A DNA stretch of 24,679 nt from Caldimicrobium thiodismutans. GTDB lineage: Bacteria > Desulfobacterota > Thermodesulfobacteria > Thermodesulfobacteriales > Thermodesulfobacteriaceae. The notes beneath the pieces are model-generated. The model saw only the letters and a program-made list of their open reading frames with translations. It was not told the origin of the DNA and made no database searches. How positions within the stretch are numbered: position 1 is the stretch's first letter; each line of letters starts with the position of its first letter. Shown here piece by piece: positions 20,326 to 24,679 of the stretch. The DNA lies in assembly GCA_002877875.1 (NCBI GenBank), contig PNIE01000050.1, positions 1 through 24,679 on the forward strand, read 5' to 3'. The position numbers and the translations under genes were made by a program.

Positions 20326-20496
20326 CTTCCGAGGTGCCGTGGCAGAGTGCCTGCTCAAAGCTCTGCTTAAGAATACTCTTGAGGAGGGGGCTGGTAAGCC
20401 CTTTTACCCTTCTAAAGGACCCCAGCTCCACCTTACCTCTCTTTCTTTTGGTGTTAGCTTGGCAGGCCATCCCTCTACTCACGGTCACCCCAGAAG
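20326..20496 (-). ncRNA. ssrS: 6S-like RNA
   Basis: Between zapA and rny the minus strand can fold into a long rod closed by about 17 bp. CUUCUGGGGUG plus CCGUG (20496-20480, one bulged A) pairs with CACGG-CACCUC-GGAAG (20341-20326). Inside, GCCUG (20466-20462) pairs with CAGGC (20353-20349), and GGUAAG (20437-20432) pairs with CUUACC (20398-20393), leaving an unpaired middle. This is the architecture of 6S RNA, which binds the housekeeping RNA polymerase by mimicking an open promoter. The position next to zapA is that of ssrS in many Proteobacteria. The length of about 171 nt and higher GC than the flanks fit. SRP RNA was considered, but its GGAAGCAGCC-type tetraloop region is absent. The 5' arm overlaps the last codons of zapA. 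Exact ends are uncertain by 5-15 bases. Confidence 0.75.
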
Positions 20497-20772
20497 TAAA
20501 GATTGTTCTCTTAAAAACCTTTCAACCTTAACAATCTGACCCTTAAGCAGGGACTCCAGTCTCTCTTTCTCTTTTTTTGTTTGAATATAATCATAAGCTA
20601 CCTGCAAAAGAAGCCAGATGGCAAGTTTGTAAGTAGGGACCTTTTTGTAACTCTCGATTTCCTGCTTCTTCTTCTCTAAATAATCTAAAACCTCTTTTAT
20701 ATCTTCTTCCGGAAGCTCACTCCGGAAGGTAAAACATTGACCCAAAAATTCAAAGGTAATTTCACGGGCCAT
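20485..20772 (-). CDS. zapA: Cell division protein ZapA
   Basis: ZapA binds and bundles FtsZ filaments at the division site. This 95-residue protein has the family N-terminus 'MAREITFEFLGQCFTFRSEL' (a globular FtsZ-binding head), then 'VLDYLEKKKQEIESY', 'YKLAIWLLLQVAYDYI' (the A..ALN.A.E-like helix), and a C-terminal coiled coil. ATG 20772 is preferred over the in-frame TTG at 20784, because GAGG lies six bases ahead of it and the family starts here. The stop of the preceding coiled-coil gene lies nine bases upstream. Its own last codons form part of the closing stem of the 6S-like RNA, so the ORF and ncRNA share 12 bases. Confidence 0.85.
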   Translation of the reverse strand: MAREITFEFLGQCFTFRSELPEEDIKEVLDYLEKKKQEIESYKKVPTYKLAIWLLLQVAYDYIQTKKEKERLESLLKGQIVKVERFLREQSLLLG

Positions 20773-20780
20773 ACAAAACC

Positions 20781-20999
20781 TCAAATTTCAGAAAGTTTTT
20801 GTATTAAACCACCTATTTTTTCTTTTAAAATCCTCTTTTCCTCCTCCCTTCTTTCTATTTCTTCTTTTAATTTTTTATTTTCTTCGATCTTCTCATTAAG
20901 CTGCATAATAAGTTCTTCTTTTTCTTTTCTTAATTGTAAGATAGTATCAATTAGATAATCAATTTTACTTTCAAGTTCTCTAACCTCTTCAAATACCAT
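20781..20999 (-). CDS. zapB: ZapB-like coiled-coil protein
   Basis: The 72-residue product is almost entirely a predicted coiled coil, with heptad-spaced Leu/Ile from 'LESKIDYLIDTILQLRKEKEELI' (quoted in part) to the C-terminus and no Cys or Pro. Length, composition and position just before zapA match the ZapB-like division proteins of delta-proteobacterial relatives, which link ZapA at the Z-ring to other factors. Low-complexity coiled coils resist firm homology calls, so the assignment leans on context. The ATG at 20999 has a GGGAGGAG ribosome site. The gene ends nine bases before zapA. Confidence 0.7.
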   Translation of the reverse strand: MVFEEVRELESKIDYLIDTILQLRKEKEELIMQLNEKIEENKKLKEEIERREEEKRILKEKIGGLIQKLSEI

Positions 21000-21028
21000 C
21001 TAGCTCCTCCCGAGATTTTCTTTTCTCA

Positions 21029-21220
21029 TTAAATAAACTCCCTTTTTAATTTTTTGCAAGGGGGTATGTGTTCATACCTTTTTAAGACTGGAAAGCATTT
21101 TTTAATTCCACAAATTGCCTTTTTTCGGTAATCTTTTTTTTGATATGAGATTCTTAAGCTTGCCTCAATTATTTCTAATCTGCTTTTTAAAGCAATAAAA
21201 AGTTGCAAAACTAACACCAT
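21029..21220 (-). CDS. Doubtful 63-residue ORF
   Basis: The frame reads from ATG 21220 to a stop at 21029, 29 bases before zapB and on the same strand. The product begins hydrophobic (MVLVLQLFIALKSRLEIIEA), turns strongly basic, and contains three cysteines in 'CGIKKCFPVLKRYEHIPPCK'. No ribosome site precedes the ATG and I recognise no family. The Cys pattern and location give slight support. AT-rich spacers of this size often contain such frames by chance. Confidence 0.2.
   Translation of the reverse strand: MVLVLQLFIALKSRLEIIEASLRISYQKKDYRKKAICGIKKCFPVLKRYEHIPPCKKLKREFI
21061..21083 (+). terminator. Terminator-like hairpin without an upstream + strand gene
   Basis: GGTATG (21063-21068), loop TGTT and CATACC (21073-21078) form a perfect 6-bp stem that wobble pairs could extend, followed by TTTTT on the + strand. 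No + strand gene lies nearby upstream, because 17852-20999 is all minus strand. It might stop antisense transcription into or out of the zapB region, or be coincidental. Confidence 0.3.
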
Positions 21221-21435
21221 AAGCGGAAACCATATCCCTATCTCTAAATTAGTCCTAATATTCTATAACCTTTTTGTTTTTTTTAAAGCTTCTGAATTTA
21301 TGCAAGAGGAAATAAATTTTTAAAGGGGAGCTTAAAAAGTAAAAAGACTGTTAAGGATTAAAATTAGTTCTTTCTTAAAGACTTGAACTTTTAAAATCAT
21401 ATGTTACAAAGTAATTTATAAATCTTCATCCTTTT

Positions 21436-23151
21436 ATGATGACTGATCTCTTTGAAGAAGTCAAAAATCGTTACGAAATTGTAAGTTTTATCTCTCAATT
21501 TGTTAAGCTTAAAAAGGTAGGTAAAAATTATGTGGGTCTTTGTCCTTTTCACAGCGAGAGAACTCCTTCTTTTACGGTAAGCCCTGATAAACAGATTTTT
21601 AAATGTTTTGGATGTGGTGCTGCTGGAGACGTGGTTACCTTTTATATGAAATATAAGAATCTGGAATTTAGGGAGGCTCTCCTTGAGCTTGCTGAAAAGG
21701 CAGGAATTAAGGTTGATAAGAGGTATTTTTCTTCCAAGCAAAAAGAAAGAGACCTTATTGAGATAAATTTTAAGATTGCCAAACTTTATCAACATTTTTT
21801 ATGGAATCATCCCTCTGGAGAAAAGGCAAGAGGCTACTTAAAAGAGCGAGGGATTAGTGAAGAAACTGCCCGATTTTTTCATCTTGGTTATGCCCCTTCT
21901 GAGGGAAGAGTTCTTGCAAGTTTACTTAGGGCTCAAAATATTTCTCTTGACCTTGCTGTTGAGGCAGGTCTTCTAAAAAAAGGTGAAGATGGGTCCTATC
22001 TTGATGTCTTTAGAGATCGTTTGATTTTCCCTATTTTTAACGAAAAGGGAGAATGTGTGGGTTTTGGAGGAAGAACCCTTGATCCTGAAGGAGAACCTAA
22101 ATATCTTAATTCTCCTGAAAGTAAGGTTTTTAAAAAAAGTGAAGTTCTCTACGGACTATTTCAAAGCAAAGAATACATTAAAAAAGAGGGAGCTGTATTC
22201 CTTGTTGAGGGCTATTTTGACTATTTAGCTCTTTGGGAAAGGGGAATTAAAAATCTTTCTGCAACCTGTGGTACTGCCTTGACAGAACATCACTTAAAAA
22301 AGTTAAAGCTTCTTACGGAAGAGTGGTATATTTTGTATGACGGAGATGAAGCTGGGCGCAAAGCAGCCCTAAGGGCAACGTCCCTTATACTAAAAGAAGG
22401 GTTTTTACCAAGAGTTATTCTCCTTCCCGAAGGTGAAGACCCAGATTCCTTTGCGAAGAAATACCATGGAAAAAATTTACTTGAAGAATTAAATAAGAGA
22501 TCCCTTGAGGGGATTAAATTTATATGGGAATTCTACAAGGAGGAATATCAAAAATCCCCTAGTAAAGTGTTTAGAGAAATAATTGAACTTTTGAAGGGTG
22601 TCTCTGATCCTTTACTTCTTAAAAGGATTTCAAGGGAACTGTCTTATTATCTCGGTATTAACGAGACAGACATTGAAAGAAGGCTTAAAATTGAAGTTCA
22701 AGAAGAACCCTCTTATTGTCCTTCCGAGGGCATTGATAGGGAAGAGTGTTATTTGAGAATTATTGCACAATATCTTGTTAATTATCCAGAAGATTGGCCT
22801 TTTTTAGAGAGAATAGGTCTTAAACAATTGATTGATGAAAATTCAGAAAAACCCTATCACAGATTTTTAAAGAAATTTATGGAAGTAAGACTAGCTGAAA
22901 TCTCTCTTTTTGAAATTCCAGATCCTGAGTTCCAGGAAATATTGAGTGATCTTCTTTTATCACCTCCCTTTGATGATAAAGAGGAGGTGTTTAAAGATAT
23001 TGTTCATTTTATTGAAACAGAGTTAAAGAAAAGAGAGATCAAACAGCTTGTGGAAAATTTGAAAGTTCTTGAAAAAATGGGAAACAAGGAAGAAATAGAA
23101 AGCTATCTTTTAAAACTTAAAAGTACCATTTATAACAAAGAAATCTTATAG
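21436..23151 (+). CDS. dnaG: DNA primase
   Basis: DnaG makes RNA primers at the replication fork. This 571-residue protein has the CHC2 zinc-binding domain (C36, H39, C57, C60 in 'CPFHSERTPSF' and 'FKCFGCGAAGDV') and the RNA-polymerase core with 'YLKERGISEETARFFHLGYA', 'GRLIFPIF'-like 'DRLIFPIFNEKGECVGFGGR' and 'PKYLNSPE'. The TOPRIM domain has E258 (FLVEGYFD) and D302-G-D304 (LYDGDEAGRKAA). The C-terminal helicase-interacting region is short and divergent. Two ATGs stand in tandem at 21436 and 21439. Neither has a strong ribosome site, and family members can start at either. rpoD follows 12 bases later, the common dnaG-rpoD pairing; rpsU, often first in that operon, is not here. Confidence 0.96.
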   Translation: MMTDLFEEVKNRYEIVSFISQFVKLKKVGKNYVGLCPFHSERTPSFTVSPDKQIFKCFGCGAAGDVVTFYMKYKNLEFREALLELAEKAGIKVDKRYFSSKQKERDLIEINFKIAKLYQHFLWNHPSGEKARGYLKERGISEETARFFHLGYAPSEGRVLASLLRAQNISLDLAVEAGLLKKGEDGSYLDVFRDRLIFPIFNEKGECVGFGGRTLDPEGEPKYLNSPESKVFKKSEVLYGLFQSKEYIKKEGAVFLVEGYFDYLALWERGIKNLSATCGTALTEHHLKKLKLLTEEWYILYDGDEAGRKAALRATSLILKEGFLPRVILLPEGEDPDSFAKKYHGKNLLEELNKRSLEGIKFIWEFYKEEYQKSPSKVFREIIELLKGVSDPLLLKRISRELSYYLGINETDIERRLKIEVQEEPSYCPSEGIDREECYLRIIAQYLVNYPEDWPFLERIGLKQLIDENSEKPYHRFLKKFMEVRLAEISLFEIPDPEFQEILSDLLLSPPFDDKEEVFKDIVHFIETELKKREIKQLVENLKVLEKMGNKEEIESYLLKLKSTIYNKEIL

Positions 23152-23163
23152 TAGGAGGTAAGA

Positions 23164-24679
23164 ATGAGCCTCCCAAATAAAAAAGGATGTCTTTTTGAAG
23201 AAGAATTTTTACTAGAGGACTATGATGAAACCTTTTTAGAAGAAGATACCAAACAACTGAAAACAGAAGATTCTCTGAGGATATACTTAAATGAGGTGTT
23301 TAATTATAAACTTTTAACCCGGGAAGATGAAGTACGAATCGGGAAGACTATAGAAGAAAATGAAAAAATTATCTTAAAGGAATCCTTAAGTTATATAACC
23401 CAAGTGATGAAATTTTATAGCTTACTGATAAAAGTAGAAAGGGAAAATAAATTTTCCAAGTATTTTAAGGATTATGAAATTCTTGAAAGGAATAAAGAAA
23501 AGAAGACTGAATGGCTAAATGAGTTGAAGGCTTGTCTATTGAATTTGTTAGATGAAAATGAAGAAAATAAAGGCCAAAGAGAGAAAGAACTTGAAAAGAT
23601 CTTTAACCTAATCTATGAAGTAAGACCAACCAAAGAGCTTCTTGAAGAATTAAGTTGTGAGATTCTTGATGCTCAAAAGTTATTATATGAATTTTCTCTC
23701 TTAAAGGAAAAATTCATGCAAAAATTTAAGGAATTTAAGATAGATTTTGAAAAGTATTTGAGTCTAAATGGAAAAAAGGAAAAAAATAAAACTTATTTAA
23801 AAATTCAGAAACAAATTGAAAGCAATGGGACCTTAAGACAATTGTTTCTTGAAGGGGAAAAGCTTAAAAGGAGGCTTGATTTAATTTTAGACTATTTCGG
23901 GGAGGATCCTGAAAAATTAAAGAATTCAGCCGAAGAGATTGAAAAGGCCTTTAAGAATATTAAAAAAGCCAAAGAGGAGCTCGTTAACTCTAATCTCCGA
24001 TTGATCATCTCTATTGCCAGAAAGTATGCACCTAAGGGTGCATTTCTTGCGGATTTGATACAGGAAGGAAATATAGGGCTACTTAAAGCTGTTGAAAAAT
24101 TTGACTATAGAAAGGGCTTTAAATTTTCAACCTATGCTACCTGGTGGATAAGACAAAATATTAGTAGATACCTTGCAGAAAATACTAGAACTATTAGGGT
24201 TCCTGTGCATATAATAGAGGCTATTTACAAAATCAGCAAAATTGTATATACCAAATTTTATCAAGAATATGGGCGAGAACCCACTTTGGAAGAGCTTTCT
24301 AAGGAGACAGGATTGTCCGTAGAGAGATTGAATTACATCTTTAAAATTATGAAGCAATCTATTTCCTTAGAATCTAATATAGGAGAAGATGATGATGCCA
24401 CTCTTAAAGATTTTATTGAAGATAATAGTATCTTAAAACCAGAAGAAGTAACCTTTAATTTAGCTTTATCTGAAAAGATTAGAGAACTTTTAAAAACTCT
24501 TTCTGCAAGAGAGGAAAGAATTATAAGACTCAGATTTGGAATAGGTGAGAAAGAGCCTTGTACTCTTGAGGAAGTGGGCAAAAAGTTTGGCATTACAAAG
24601 GAAAGAATTCGACAAATTGAAGTCCATGCTTTAAGAAAACTTAAACATCCTCATCGCTTAAAACTTCTTAAAAATTTTC
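23164..24679 (+). CDS. rpoD: Housekeeping RNA polymerase sigma factor, cut by window end
   Basis: This is the primary sigma-70 factor; 505 codons are visible and only the last few residues are missing. A short acidic N-terminus (FEEEFLLEDYDETFLEED) replaces the usual region 1.1. Region 1.2 follows (DSLRIYLNEVFNYKLLTRED), then a long Lys/Glu-rich non-conserved region and region 2 (NLRLIISIARKYAPKGAFLA, LIQEGNIGLLKAVEKFD, FKFSTYATWWIRQ). Region 3 is 'REPTLEELSKETGLS', and region 4.2 is 'TLEEVGKKFGITKERIRQIE'. In region 2.4 the usual QAIT becomes QNIS and the following stretch reads RYLAENTRTIRVPVH. The ATG at 23164 has a strong AGGAGGT ribosome site directly after the dnaG stop. The dnaG linkage and completeness support the housekeeping role over an alternative sigma. 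Confidence 0.93.
   Translation, partial: MSLPNKKGCLFEEEFLLEDYDETFLEEDTKQLKTEDSLRIYLNEVFNYKLLTREDEVRIGKTIEENEKIILKESLSYITQVMKFYSLLIKVERENKFSKYFKDYEILERNKEKKTEWLNELKACLLNLLDENEENKGQREKELEKIFNLIYEVRPTKELLEELSCEILDAQKLLYEFSLLKEKFMQKFKEFKIDFEKYLSLNGKKEKNKTYLKIQKQIESNGTLRQLFLEGEKLKRRLDLILDYFGEDPEKLKNSAEEIEKAFKNIKKAKEELVNSNLRLIISIARKYAPKGAFLADLIQEGNIGLLKAVEKFDYRKGFKFSTYATWWIRQNISRYLAENTRTIRVPVHIIEAIYKISKIVYTKFYQEYGREPTLEELSKETGLSVERLNYIFKIMKQSISLESNIGEDDDATLKDFIEDNSILKPEEVTFNLALSEKIRELLKTLSAREERIIRLRFGIGEKEPCTLEEVGKKFGITKERIRQIEVHALRKLKHPHRLKLLKNF

Larger units (their letters stand above)
21000..21435. other. AT-rich spacer between divergent zapB and dnaG
   Basis: This 436-base stretch separates the divergently read zapB and dnaG genes and should hold promoters for both. 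I see no tRNA, no convincing DnaA-box cluster and no clear -35/-10 pair. Candidate pieces are TTGAAC at 21383-21388 and TATAAA at 21418-21423 on the + strand, badly spaced relative to each other, and TATAGA on the minus strand near 21261-21266. It also contains one doubtful 63-codon minus-strand ORF and a + strand terminator-like hairpin, listed separately. Confidence 0.5.

Noticed and set aside
20326..20496. Signal recognition particle RNA or tmRNA as the identity of the structured RNA
   Set aside because: No SRP domain IV loop motif and no tmRNA tag frame or tRNA-like acceptor end with CCA were found, while zapA adjacency and rod-like pairing favour 6S RNA.
20334..20539. Two 65-66 codon + strand frames and a minus-strand 71-codon frame over the zapA-rny gap
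   Set aside because: The region is better explained as a structured 6S-like RNA; the frames have no ribosome sites and no protein-like pattern.
1..24679. CRISPR arrays, tRNA or rRNA genes, insertion sequences, integrases
   Set aside because: Reading through the gaps showed no repeat-spacer arrays, no cloverleaf with a GTTCRA-type arm, no transposase motifs and no terminal inverted repeats.

Overview
The window looks like a low-GC thermophilic bacterium of the Thermodesulfobacteriota, close to Caldimicrobium/Thermodesulfobacterium. The pointers are AT-rich Lys/Glu-rich proteins, strong GGAGG ribosome sites, a RNase Y/YmdB/6S RNA/ZapA cluster, and a YeeE-TusA-DsrE sulfur-handling cluster of the kind described in thermophilic sulfur disproportionators. 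The taxonomic call is inference from protein character; no database search was possible.

Layout. (1) 1-1897, + strand: remains of a molybdate locus (modD, modA, a tiny membrane ORF, and a small TOBE/Mop-type protein that stops early). Its codon style resembles Aquificales, and it is joined abruptly, inside the TOBE gene, to the start of polX. This is either a recombination/transfer junction or an assembly chimera. (2) 1887-8299, +: a tight row of polX (DNA polymerase X with PHP exonuclease), an 825-residue diguanylate cyclase (four CBS, two PAS, GAF, GGDEF) and a short UvrA-like ABC protein that appears to keep only one composite ATPase site. (3) 8333-10892, +: a self-contained unit with phased A-tracts, a sigma-70 promoter, five genes (YeeE/YedE transporter, TusA, DsrE-like, two small uncharacterised proteins) and an intrinsic terminator. 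(4) 10909-15145, - strand: dnaN-gyrB-hpt plus a 47-residue membrane protein, read from one promoter. (5) 15265-17862, +: a Cu+ P1B-ATPase, possibly leaderless, then peptide deformylase. (6) 17852-20999, -: a zapB-like gene, zapA, a 6S-like RNA, rny and ymdB. (7) 21436-24679, +: dnaG followed by rpoD, the macromolecular-synthesis pair; rpoD runs off the window end.

Most of the window is housekeeping: replication (dnaN, gyrB, dnaG), transcription (rpoD, 6S RNA), RNA turnover (rny, ymdB), cell division (zapA/zapB), protein maturation (def) and purine salvage (hpt). The parts that deserve attention are the five-gene sulfur-relay cluster with its promoter architecture, the half-degenerate UvrA paralogue beside polX and a multi-sensor cyclase, the 6S-like RNA whose closing stem begins inside zapA, and the junction near 1890. 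No tRNA, rRNA, CRISPR, insertion sequence or integrase was seen.
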